From Bacteroidales bacterium (GTDB taxonomy: Bacteria > Bacteroidota > Bacteroidia > Bacteroidales > DTU049): a DNA stretch of 18,100 bases. The notes below the pieces were generated by a model. It was not told the DNA's origin and did no database searches. It saw nothing but the letters and a program-made list of their open reading frames with translations. Location: positions 1-18,100 of the forward strand of contig JAHDSP010000213.1 of the NCBI GenBank assembly GCA_018432645.1, given 5' to 3'. The translations under genes and the position numbers were made by a program. Below are positions 6,870-14,757 of the stretch, one piece after another (within the stretch, counting starts at the first letter, position 1; each line of letters opens with the position of its first letter).

Positions 6870-8274
6870 TGCTGTGTATCCTCTTGATTTAATTGAAAAG
6901 GAAGCTAATAAATTAGGTAAAATTATTCGTATTGAACCAATTTCTTCATCTGGTTCTAATCGTTATTATGCTATTATTTATTATGATGATAGCACTATTC
7001 TTGGTTGCTATAATAGAAATGTTAGAGAGAATGAAGCTTTTATATATTTCTCTAATCTTTTCTATGAAAGCAATTTACCTGTTCCTCAAATATTACATGT
7101 TTCTGATGATAAAACTATTTATTTTCAAACTTATATTTCAGAACTTTCTTTGTTTGATTTATTAAAAATAAAAAATTTTCATTATGATAATGAAATTGTA
7201 GATTATTATTTGCAAGCCTTACAATTGCTACAGCAGTTTAATAAGTTTACAGATATTGATTTTTCTAAAACATACCCTAAACCATCATTTGATAGCAGAT
7301 CTATTAGGTGGGATTTAAATTATTTTAAATATAATTTTCTAAAAATTATAGATTTACCTTTTGATGAAGATAAATTAGAAAATGATTTTGAAGAACTAGA
7401 AAATATAGTGTTTTCATATTCACAAAATTATCTCTCTTTGAGAGACTATCAGTCAGCTAATTTAATGTTGAATAATAATAAAGTTTACGTAATAGACTTT
7501 CAAGGGGCTAGAATAGGTTCTCAAATGTATGATGTGGCTGCTTTACTGTTTGATAGCAAAGCACAAATGCCAAATGATATTAGAGAGCGCTTATTATTAT
7601 TTTATTTGAATTTAATAAATAGTGATAATAATAAATTCTCAAAATTGAAAGATGAGTTTTACTGGATAGCATTATTTAGACAAATGCAAGCTTTAGGAAC
7701 TTTTGGTTACAGAGGTTTGATTCAGCATAAGCCAAGCTTTACTTCATCTATACCTTTCGGAGTAAACAATCTAGAAATAATTACTAATAATTTAAATTTG
7801 AATAATCTTGTTGAATTGCCCAAAATTTTCGAAATATTAATAGACAAATATCAACCTAAATCAAATATTAAAAAGGTTGATAAAACATTAAATGTTAAAA
7901 TTTTTTCTTTTTCTATTAAAAATCAGTATCCTCCATTAGATAGTGAGCATGGTGGTGGTTTTGTGTTTGATTGCAGATGTTTAGCAAATCCAGGCAGATT
8001 GCCAGAAATGGAAAAACTAAATGGTAAAGATAAAGTCGTCATAGAAATGATAAAATCTGATGAAAAAACTCAAAATTTTTTAAATTATATTTTTGATACT
8101 ATATCATTAGCAATAAATGAATACCTAGAAAGAGGTTATACATTGCTACAAATTAGTTTCGGCTGTACTGGTGGACAACATAGGTCTGTATATTGCGCAG
8201 AAGAGATAGCTAGGAGATTAGATGAATATTTTGGTGAAAAAATAAGTATAAATATTTCGCATTTGAATATTTAA
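6847..8274 (+). CDS. Sugar-kinase-like (APH/AmgK-type) domain fused to RapZ C-terminal domain
   Basis: 475-residue fusion protein. Residues 1 to about 330 form an aminoglycoside-phosphotransferase-like kinase. The catalytic loop is LRDYQSAN (residues 198-205), followed by the metal-binding motif VIDFQGAR (about residues 215-222). This domain resembles AmgK-type anomeric kinases for MurNAc/GlcNAc, but its substrate is not shown by sequence. Residues about 350-475 match the C-terminal domain of RapZ: SFSIKN, FDCRCLANPGR and GCTGGQHRS (residues 439-447). In enterobacteria that domain senses GlcN6P and binds small RNAs controlling GlmS; the N-terminal RapZ P-loop ATPase is absent here. The ATG at 6847, 23 bp before the usp stop, is preferred over an in-frame GTG at 6835 because ATG is the usual start. 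A cell-wall-recycling or amino-sugar role is an inference. The MurU-like nucleotidyltransferase often found nearby is absent. Confidence 0.88.
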   Translation: MINSVQNSAVYPLDLIEKEANKLGKIIRIEPISSSGSNRYYAIIYYDDSTILGCYNRNVRENEAFIYFSNLFYESNLPVPQILHVSDDKTIYFQTYISELSLFDLLKIKNFHYDNEIVDYYLQALQLLQQFNKFTDIDFSKTYPKPSFDSRSIRWDLNYFKYNFLKIIDLPFDEDKLENDFEELENIVFSYSQNYLSLRDYQSANLMLNNNKVYVIDFQGARIGSQMYDVAALLFDSKAQMPNDIRERLLLFYLNLINSDNNKFSKLKDEFYWIALFRQMQALGTFGYRGLIQHKPSFTSSIPFGVNNLEIITNNLNLNNLVELPKIFEILIDKYQPKSNIKKVDKTLNVKIFSFSIKNQYPPLDSEHGGGFVFDCRCLANPGRLPEMEKLNGKDKVVIEMIKSDEKTQNFLNYIFDTISLAINEYLERGYTLLQISFGCTGGQHRSVYCAEEIARRLDEYFGEKISINISHLNI

Positions 8275-8426
8275 TAAATCTAGATGGGAAAGTGGAATAG
8301 GAGATAGTAATCGATTTTTTAATAATTCTTAATAGTCTATTGTATTTACATTAAATCTCAGTTATAAATATAAGCATTCTATTATATTTTTCATGTTGTA
8401 AATAATGATTTGTGTAAAAAAATGTT

Positions 8427-8434
8427 TATATTTG
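8427..8434 (+). promoter_or_regulatory. -7 element of the sirtuin promoter
   Basis: TATATTTG followed by CAATAA. A start near 8438 would leave about 17 nt before the ATG at 8455. Transcription starting there would exclude the in-frame TTG at 8410 and ATG at 8422 as starts. No TTTG is seen at the expected 19-21 bp upstream. Confidence 0.6.
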
Positions 8435-8454
8435 CAATAATAATTTATAAAGTT

Positions 8455-9198
8455 ATGACAGAAGATAATATAAAAAAAGTTGCTGATATTTTATTAAAGA
8501 ATGAATATATTGTGGCACTTACAGGTAGCGGTATCAGTGTGGCCAGTGGATTGAGAACTTTTAGAGGTGAGAATGGTTTATGGGAAGAGTACAATCCACA
8601 AGCATTAGAAATATCGTACTTTTATGAACATAGGGCTGAATCATGGGATTGGATTTATAAATTATTTTTTGAACCATTAAAAAATGCTCAACCTAATGCA
8701 GCTCATTATGCTCTGGCAGAATTAGAAAATATGGGTAAATTAAATGCTATAATCACTCAAAACATTGATGGTCTGCATCAAGCTGCAGGTAGCAAAAATG
8801 TTATCGAATTTCATGGAACAACAAGAAATTTGATTTGCACCAAGTGTGGTGCAGATTACAGCAGAGATGAAATAGATTTTTCAGTCTTACCTCCTAGATG
8901 CTCTAAATGTGGAGAAATTCTGAAGCCAGATTTTGTATTTTTCGGAGAAATGATACCGCATAAAGCTGCTGAATATGCTTATCATCATGCTATGCATTGT
9001 GATGTAATGCTAATTATTGGTACATCAGGTGTAGTGATGCCTGCTGCAGACCTACCTCGTATAGCTAAACAAAATAATGCTACTCTCATAGAGATAAATC
9101 TAGAACAACATAATGATAGATTTTTTGCTCCAGATATTTTCATTCAAGGTGATGTAAATGTTATTTTACCTAAATTAGTAGAAGCGATCAAGAACTAA
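8455..9198 (+). CDS. NAD-dependent protein deacylase, Sir2 family (sirtuin)
   Basis: 247-residue single-domain cytoplasmic sirtuin that removes acyl groups from lysines using NAD+. Visible in order are the NAD-binding loop LTGSGISVASGLRTFRG (GSGIS at residues 24-28, usually GAGIS), then TQNIDGLH (102-109) and the catalytic histidine H120 in EFHG. A zinc ribbon follows with C128, C131, C149 and C152, then the nucleotide-binding IIGTS. The segment after GLWEEYNP reads SWDWIYKLFFEPL rather than the FYxxRR typical of desuccinylase-type CobB. The protein therefore looks closer to archaeal-type deacetylases such as Sir2-Af2/Af1 from memory, with plain deacetylation more likely. The ATG at 8455 was chosen because the promoter lies inside the longer reading frame and the extra residues MFIFAIIIYK are not part of the family. 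It appears monocistronic. Confidence 0.93.
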   Translation: MTEDNIKKVADILLKNEYIVALTGSGISVASGLRTFRGENGLWEEYNPQALEISYFYEHRAESWDWIYKLFFEPLKNAQPNAAHYALAELENMGKLNAIITQNIDGLHQAAGSKNVIEFHGTTRNLICTKCGADYSRDEIDFSVLPPRCSKCGEILKPDFVFFGEMIPHKAAEYAYHHAMHCDVMLIIGTSGVVMPAADLPRIAKQNNATLIEINLEQHNDRFFAPDIFIQGDVNVILPKLVEAIKN

Positions 9199-9688
9199 TA
9201 TCTTTTTGCAAGATTTGATTTTTATTAATAGTTAATTAAAAAAAATTATATAATTAGGTGTTTAATTAATAACTAAATCATTTCCCAATGCGGTATTGTT
9301 AGAACTTACGATTTATTATAAGTGTATTCTTTTTAACGTATCTTCCCCAGCATTAATAAACTTTTAATAGCTTAATAACCTTATAATTATTGAGGAAATC
9401 CATGTTTTGAATTATATGAACTTATTGCCTACCTAAAATTAAAGTCAAATGCCCCTTAACATAGGCTGATATTACTATGTAGTCATGTTTTCTTTAATAT
9501 TTTCAGAAAGATCTGATACAAATTCAAGCAGAGGATTAATCTTAAATTTTTTATATTAATACAAAAAAGTACTATATAAATGTATATTTCAATAAAAATT
9601 TTTGATCTTTCCTATTTATATATGTAAAAATTAATTTATTTTTTACATACAAATAGTTATACAATTATTGCATAAATAAAAAATTTTG
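9199..9688. other. Large intergenic region before rel, possible decayed gene
   Basis: About 490 bp without an intact reading frame. The part at 9290-9540 has about 27% GC by count, like coding DNA in this window, whereas the following 9541-9600 has about 10%. Conceptual translation on the minus strand gives short readable pieces (for example NPLLEFVSDLSENIKENM at about 9490-9545) broken by stops, with nothing I can name. An imperfect 12-bp AT hairpin lies at 9229-9275 and a 6-bp hairpin ACATAG/CTATGT at 9459-9480. A degraded gene or an untranslated RNA are both possible; I cannot decide. Confidence 0.35.
9229..9275. repeat. AT-rich imperfect inverted repeat downstream of sirtuin gene
   Basis: TAGTTAATTAAA (9229-9240) pairs with TTTAATTA-ATA-ACTA (9261-9275) over 12 bp with a 3-nt bulge and a 20-nt loop. 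It lies 30 bp after the sirtuin stop. It may act as a weak transcription end, but no T tract follows. Confidence 0.3.
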
Positions 9689-9696
9689 TATTTTTG
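9667..9696 (+). promoter_or_regulatory. Promoter of rel
   Basis: -7 element TATTTTTG at 9689-9696 with a -33-like ATTG at 9667-9670 (18-bp spacer). The implied start near 9700 lies about 3 nt before the ATG at 9703, so the mRNA would be leaderless or almost so. The in-frame TTG at 9694 is part of the promoter element and cannot be the start. Confidence 0.65.
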
Positions 9697-9702
9697 TATA
9701 AT

Positions 9703-11928
9703 ATGAATAATTTATTTGGACTAAGTGAAGAAGAAAGCAAACATCTAGTAAATAGATATAGGTATTTATTGCGTACACTGCGATACAATACTAGTAAAGA
9801 AAATAGAGCACTTATTAGAAAAGCGTTTAATCTAGCTAGCGAAGCTCATAAAGGTATGCGTAGATATAGTGGAGATCCTTATATTTATCATCCACTAGAA
9901 GTAGCCATAATATGCTCTGAAGAGATAGGATTAGGTACTACATCTATTGTTAGTGCATTATTGCACGATGTAGTTGAAGATACAGATTATACATTAGATG
10001 ATATAAAAATTCATTTTGGTGATAAAATAGCTTCTATAGTAGATGGATTAACAAAAATCACTGATTTTATCCAATTAACAGAATCTAATAATAATACTTC
10101 TGCTCAAGCTGAGAATTTCAGAAAAATACTGATAACAATGGCTGATGATGTTAGAGTGATTTTGATAAAATTAGCTGATAGATTGCATAATATGCGTACT
10201 TTAAATTCTATGCCTCCTGATAAGCAACAACGTATCTCTGCTGAGACTTCCATTTTATTTGCACCATTAGCACACAGATTGGGATTGTATAATATTAAAA
10301 GTGAATTAGAAGATTTAGCGCTCAAATATAATGATCCTGAAATGTACAATTACATTAGCTCTAAGATAGAAGAAACTTCTTCTGAACGTGTTGCTTTTAT
10401 TAAAGATTTTTTAAATCCTATCATCGACAGGCTAAATCAAACTGATTTAAAGTACAAAATCACTTGGCGTACAAAAGCCATATCATCTATTTATCGCAAA
10501 ATGACTCAGAAACAGCTAGATTTCGAAGATATTTATGATGTTTTTGCTATTAGAATAATATTAGATAGTACTCCAGAAAATGAAAGAGCAGATTGCTGGC
10601 GAGTGTATAGTATAGTTACAGATGTATATACTATGAATCCAGAACGTTTACGTGATTGGATATCTGTGCCTAAAGCTAATGGCTATGAATCTTTACATGT
10701 AACGTTAATGAGTAATAAAGGTAGATGGGTAGAGGTACAGATTAGGTCTGAACGCATGGATGAAATTGCTGAAAAAGGCTATGCTGCTCATTGGAAATAT
10801 AAAGAAGATAATGGCAAGACGAGTACTCTAGATGAATGGTTAAACTCTATACGAAATATTTTAGAAAATCCAAATGAAAATGCTTTAGATTTTTTAGATG
10901 ACCTCAGATTTGCTCTTTTTACTGATGAAATACCTGTTTTTACTCCTAAAGGGAAACTATTACAATTACCTAAAGGCTCTACGGTTGTTGATTTCGCATA
11001 TGCTATTCATACAGACTTGGGAGATCATTGCATCGGTGCTCAGGTAAATCATAAACTAGTGCCTGTAAGTACAATACTCAAAAGTGGCGACCAAGTAAAT
11101 ATTTTGACAAGTGAAAAAGCTAGTCCTAGCGCTGATTGGCTTAATTTTGTGAAAACTACTAAAGCACATAATGCTATCAAAGCTGCTCTGCATAAAGAAG
11201 AAATAGAAATGGCTGAACATGGCAAAGAAATCATTGAAAGAATGTTTACTCAAATAAAAGAAACCTATAATGAGAATACAGTCAATAAATTTGCACATTA
11301 TTTAGGCTATATCAATAATAAACAATTATATCTAGCAGCTGCCAAAGGTCAAGTAGATGTTAAACAATTGAAACAATTTATACAATCTCAACGCCCATCG
11401 ACTTTTTCTAGACTTTTCAGACATTCTTCAACAAATAAAAATAGTGATGATGATAAAGATCTCACAGCAATGACTACCAATGTCGACAACCTAAAGCTAA
11501 ATACTACTCAACAAATTAATTATATCTTGAGCGATTGCTGTAATCCTATTATTGGCGACAGTCTAATAGGCTTCTTCAGAGATGATAATACTCTAGAAAT
11601 TCATAGAACTACTTGTCCTGTTTTCAAAGAAAAAGCAGCTTTCTTTGGCAATAAGGTAACTAAAGTAAAATGGGAAGAAAATAGACCATTAGAGTTCAAA
11701 ACTAGCATTGGCCTAGAAGGTAGTGATAGGAAAGGCATTGTAAAAGATATTAGCAAGTTGATATCAGAAGAGTTGAATTCTAATATTAGATATTTTTTCT
11801 TAGAAGTTACAGAAGGTACTTTCTCTGGTGAAATAAAATTGTATGTAAATAATATAGAACATCTAAAACAATTAATAGAAAAAATTAAAACTATTGATGG
11901 TGTGAGCAAAGTATATAGAAAAGAATAA
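9703..11928 (+). CDS. rel: Bifunctional (p)ppGpp synthetase/hydrolase (RelA/SpoT homologue)
   Basis: 741-residue long RSH enzyme that makes and degrades the alarmone (p)ppGpp during the stringent response. Domains in order start with an HD hydrolase: YHPLEVA, then the metal-binding HDVVED at residues 88-93 and LADRLHNMRTL. This motif is intact, so hydrolysis should work. The synthetase follows, with RTKAISSIYRKM, DVFAIRII, PKANGYESLH and EVQIRS, also apparently intact. Next is a TGS domain beginning IPVFTPKGKLLQLPKGS (from about residue 408), then helical and Cys-containing regions (ILSDCCNPI) and a C-terminal ACT domain over about the last 78 residues. The length is normal for the family. 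The ATG at 9703 replaces an in-frame TTG nine bases earlier that overlaps the promoter. It has its own promoter and a 58-bp gap to the next gene, which also has a promoter. Confidence 0.97.
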   Translation: MNNLFGLSEEESKHLVNRYRYLLRTLRYNTSKENRALIRKAFNLASEAHKGMRRYSGDPYIYHPLEVAIICSEEIGLGTTSIVSALLHDVVEDTDYTLDDIKIHFGDKIASIVDGLTKITDFIQLTESNNNTSAQAENFRKILITMADDVRVILIKLADRLHNMRTLNSMPPDKQQRISAETSILFAPLAHRLGLYNIKSELEDLALKYNDPEMYNYISSKIEETSSERVAFIKDFLNPIIDRLNQTDLKYKITWRTKAISSIYRKMTQKQLDFEDIYDVFAIRIILDSTPENERADCWRVYSIVTDVYTMNPERLRDWISVPKANGYESLHVTLMSNKGRWVEVQIRSERMDEIAEKGYAAHWKYKEDNGKTSTLDEWLNSIRNILENPNENALDFLDDLRFALFTDEIPVFTPKGKLLQLPKGSTVVDFAYAIHTDLGDHCIGAQVNHKLVPVSTILKSGDQVNILTSEKASPSADWLNFVKTTKAHNAIKAALHKEEIEMAEHGKEIIERMFTQIKETYNENTVNKFAHYLGYINNKQLYLAAAKGQVDVKQLKQFIQSQRPSTFSRLFRHSSTNKNSDDDKDLTAMTTNVDNLKLNTTQQINYILSDCCNPIIGDSLIGFFRDDNTLEIHRTTCPVFKEKAAFFGNKVTKVKWEENRPLEFKTSIGLEGSDRKGIVKDISKLISEELNSNIRYFFLEVTEGTFSGEIKLYVNNIEHLKQLIEKIKTIDGVSKVYRKE

Positions 11929-11969
11929 CTCTATTATCTAAACGACTATTTCAATTCATTTATTTATAA

Positions 11970-11977
11970 TAATTTTG
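11970..11977 (+). promoter_or_regulatory. -7 element of the DUF4199-glycosyltransferase operon
   Basis: TAATTTTG followed by CAATAA. A start near 11981 leaves about 6 nt before the ATG at 11987, again nearly leaderless. No clear TTTG is found upstream at the expected distance. Confidence 0.6.
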
Positions 11978-11986
11978 CAATAAAAA

Positions 11987-12523
11987 ATGAAAACGAAAGA
12001 ATTATTAAATCATGCATCAAAATATACATTATTTGCAGCAGCTATCATGGTTGTATATTTGCTACTGATGTGGATATTTGGGGGCAATATTTTAATGTTA
12101 AATACTATAACATTTATTATTCAAGCTTTTGCTATTATATTTTTTAGTATCAAAGCTATTAATATAGCACGTGTAGAATTGGGAGAAGGACATATAAGCT
12201 ATTTAAATGCTTTTTTATTAAGTTTTATAATTTCATTTTTTAGTTTATTAATATTTTTACTAGTTAAATTATTAATATTTTATGTATTAGACCCTAATTA
12301 TTTAAATAATATGCTAAATACAATGATGATAAATCTAGAGATGCAAAAAGAAATGATGCCAGAACAATTTCAATCTTATATTACTCCTGAAGCATTTTCT
12401 CAAGCATTTTCTTTTAAATACCAATTAAGTACAGCATTTACATATTTATTAGAATCTGCCATTCTATCTTTGATATTAGCTGCAATTATAAAAAAACATC
12501 CTTCTATTAATGAAAATATGTGA
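11987..12523 (+). CDS. DUF4199-type integral membrane protein
   Basis: 178-residue membrane protein of unknown function. Four hydrophobic segments are visible: about residues 13-32, 36-57, 71-95 and 150-168. The loop between the third and fourth is amphipathic and methionine-rich (about residues 98-140) and may lie at the membrane surface. The layout and the position just ahead of a GT2 glycosyltransferase match the DUF4199 family of Bacteroidota, where this pairing recurs as far as I recall. It has no catalytic motif. It is the first gene of the operon, followed by a 39-bp gap in which I see no promoter. A role in helping or anchoring the glycosyltransferase is only suggested by the neighbourhood. 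Confidence 0.8.
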   Translation: MKTKELLNHASKYTLFAAAIMVVYLLLMWIFGGNILMLNTITFIIQAFAIIFFSIKAINIARVELGEGHISYLNAFLLSFIISFFSLLIFLLVKLLIFYVLDPNYLNNMLNTMMINLEMQKEMMPEQFQSYITPEAFSQAFSFKYQLSTAFTYLLESAILSLILAAIIKKHPSINENM

Positions 12524-12562
12524 TTTTATACAAATCTATTTTACAAAAAATAAATAAATACT

Positions 12563-13525
12563 ATGGATATATCAGTGGTAATACCATTATACAATGAAGA
12601 AGAATCATTGCCAGAGCTTACTGAATGGATCAGAAGGGTAATGAAAGAGAATAATTTCACTTATGAAATTATTTTTGTGGATGATGGTAGTACAGATGAG
12701 TCGTGGGACGAGATTAAAAAATTATCAGAAAATAATAATGATATAAAAGCAATTAGATTTAGACGTAATTTTGGCAAATCTGCTGCCCTGCATGTAGGAT
12801 TTCAAAAAGCTAAAGGAGATGTAGTCATCACTATGGATGCAGATCTACAAGACAGCCCAGATGAAATCCCAGAACTTTATAAAATGATAATGGAACAGGA
12901 TTATGATTTAGTGTCTGGATGGAAAAAGAAAAGATATGATCCTTTATCCAAAACATTACCTACAAAAATTTTTAATTGGGGAACACGAGTAGTATCTGGC
13001 ATTAAATTACATGATTTTAATTGTGGACTAAAAGCATACAAACATGATGTAGTGAAAAGTGTAGATGTTTATGGAGAAATGCATAGATATATTCCGATCA
13101 TGGCTAAATGGGCTGGTTTTAATAAAATAGGAGAAAAAGTAGTACATCATTATCCACGTAAATATGGAACTACTAAATTTGGTATGTCGCGTTTCATTCG
13201 TGGCCCCTTAGATTTGCTCACAATAAATTTTGTTACTAAATTTGGAAAAAGACCTATGCACTTTTTTGGTACTATAGGAATAGTGGTATTCATTATTGGT
13301 TTTATCATTGCATTGTATTTGGCAATAGCAAAGATATTATATCAACAATATAAAATGACAGAAAGACCGCTGTTCTATTTAGGCATTTTGTTTATGATTC
13401 TGGGGACTATGCTATTCATAGGTGGCTTTTTAGCAGAACTGATACAAAGAAATAGCCCAGATAAAAATAAATATGATATTAAAGAAGAATTAAATATTGT
13501 AGAAGGAGATAGTCAAAGGTTATGA
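12563..13525 (+). CDS. Membrane-anchored family 2 glycosyltransferase (DPM1/GtrB-like)
   Basis: 320-residue GT-A-fold glycosyltransferase. The N-terminal domain opens with ISVVIPLYNEEESLPEL and shows the nucleotide-sugar motif FVDDGSTDES (residues 38-47). The metal-binding DADLQDSPDE follows at residues 92-101. Two C-terminal membrane helices lie at about residues 234-256 and 269-292. This layout is that of enzymes moving a sugar from a nucleotide donor to polyprenyl phosphate (GtrB, ArnC, DPM1-like). That fits a cytoplasmic-face step in envelope glycan synthesis; the sugar cannot be read from sequence. The stop overlaps the next gene's start as ATGA (13522-13525), so the two glycosyltransferases are probably coupled in translation. 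Confidence 0.93.
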   Translation: MDISVVIPLYNEEESLPELTEWIRRVMKENNFTYEIIFVDDGSTDESWDEIKKLSENNNDIKAIRFRRNFGKSAALHVGFQKAKGDVVITMDADLQDSPDEIPELYKMIMEQDYDLVSGWKKKRYDPLSKTLPTKIFNWGTRVVSGIKLHDFNCGLKAYKHDVVKSVDVYGEMHRYIPIMAKWAGFNKIGEKVVHHYPRKYGTTKFGMSRFIRGPLDLLTINFVTKFGKRPMHFFGTIGIVVFIIGFIIALYLAIAKILYQQYKMTERPLFYLGILFMILGTMLFIGGFLAELIQRNSPDKNKYDIKEELNIVEGDSQRL

Positions 13526-14727
13526 GTAAAGATTGGCAACGGGTAGCTATGGTTGGTCTTGCATTCCCGTTTAAAGGCGGTATGGTAGCGCTTGGAAATA
13601 GATTGGCTATAGAACTGCAAAAAGCAAACAAAGATGTAGAAATTTTCGGTTTTAAAAGATTGTATCCCTATATTATTTTCCGAAAAAATGAAAAAATTAC
13701 TGATATAGCTGAAATAGAAGATTTCTTTAATAAATATAAATTAAAAATTCATAATTTTCTTAAGTCATGGAACCCTTTTACATGGCGTTTCACTGCTAAA
13801 CTTATCTCATCTAGAAATCCAGATATTGTTATTTTCCAATACTGGGTGGCTTTTTTAAGTGTTATTTATGGTCAAATAGCTAAATATCTTAAAAAAAATA
13901 ATAAGGATATAGTAACTATAGCTATTGTAAATAGTATTTATGGTAAACATAAATTCTATCAAAAAAAATCTTTTAAATATTTCGCAAAATATATAGACGC
14001 TTTTATTTTTTTATCAGAAAAAGTTGCAGATGAGTTTAATGAACTTAACATTAATAAACATTACTTGATAGTGCATCATCCATTATATGATCAATACGGT
14101 GAACTTATACCTAGAGAGGAAGCTCTTAAAAAACTTAAACTGCCTGAGAAAATTACAATTAACGAAAATGAAATCAATATTAAATATATTTTGTTTTTTG
14201 GGCAAGTGAAAGAATATAAAGGTCTAGATTTATTGTTGCATGCTTTACCAGATACAGACCCTTCAATTCATTTAATTATTGCAGGAGATTTTTTCCAATC
14301 TAAAGATATATTTATCGATATGATTAAAAGGCTAAATATAGAGGATAGAGTTTTTATTTATGATAGATATATCCCAGATAATGAAGTACCTATATTTTTT
14401 TCGGCAGCAGATTTAATAGTAATACCTTATAAACTTGTTAAACAAAGTGGTATCACTCGTATAGCACTTCGTTATAATAAGCCTTTCATTACCACAGATA
14501 CTGATATTTTAGATATTTTATCTAATAAATGCTGTGATACAGATTTTATAATTACTAGTGAGGCTACGGAAATATCTAAAGCTATAAATACTTTTTTTAG
14601 TGAAAAACCAGATGACAAAAATCAAGTGAAACGATGGATACAATCACAAAAAATATTAGCTAATATTTTATCTTGGAGCAAAATGTTTACTGCTATAGAT
14701 GACCTTTATAAATTAAGTAAAAATTAG
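13522..14727 (+). CDS. Family 4-like glycosyltransferase
   Basis: 401-residue GT-B-fold glycosyltransferase. The N-terminal half begins with VAMVGLAFPFKGGMVALGNR, a glycine-rich acceptor-side loop. The C-terminal half holds the GT1-type nucleotide-sugar domain: ILFFGQVKEYKGLDLLLHAL (from about residue 230), LIIAGDF, then FFSAADLIVIPYK, typical of the donor-binding E/D region, and SGITRIALRYNKPFITTD. It should be a soluble or peripheral cytoplasmic enzyme. It is linked to the upstream GT2 by a 4-bp overlap and to the GT9 gene by a 30-bp gap. Donor and acceptor are unknown. It is placed in an envelope polysaccharide or glycolipid pathway from its neighbours. Confidence 0.88.
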   Translation: MSKDWQRVAMVGLAFPFKGGMVALGNRLAIELQKANKDVEIFGFKRLYPYIIFRKNEKITDIAEIEDFFNKYKLKIHNFLKSWNPFTWRFTAKLISSRNPDIVIFQYWVAFLSVIYGQIAKYLKKNNKDIVTIAIVNSIYGKHKFYQKKSFKYFAKYIDAFIFLSEKVADEFNELNINKHYLIVHHPLYDQYGELIPREEALKKLKLPEKITINENEINIKYILFFGQVKEYKGLDLLLHALPDTDPSIHLIIAGDFFQSKDIFIDMIKRLNIEDRVFIYDRYIPDNEVPIFFSAADLIVIPYKLVKQSGITRIALRYNKPFITTDTDILDILSNKCCDTDFIITSEATEISKAINTFFSEKPDDKNQVKRWIQSQKILANILSWSKMFTAIDDLYKLSKN

Positions 14728-14757
14728 TATTTCTCAATTTTTAATAATATATTTCTC

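Noticed and set aside
6932..7165. Plus-strand hydrophobic open frame inside the kinase domain
   Set aside because: It is an out-of-frame reading of the kinase-RapZ fusion; the hydrophobic residues come from T-rich codons.
7438..7465. Possible inactive kinase because the catalytic loop reads LRDYQ instead of HRD
   Set aside because: The His position varies in this kinase group, where YRD and LRD forms occur; Asp, Asn and the downstream DFQG are all present, so there is no case for inactivation.
10104..11909. Several minus-strand open frames of 60-100 codons
   Set aside because: All are antisense to rel, which has continuous family motifs from the HD to the ACT domain.
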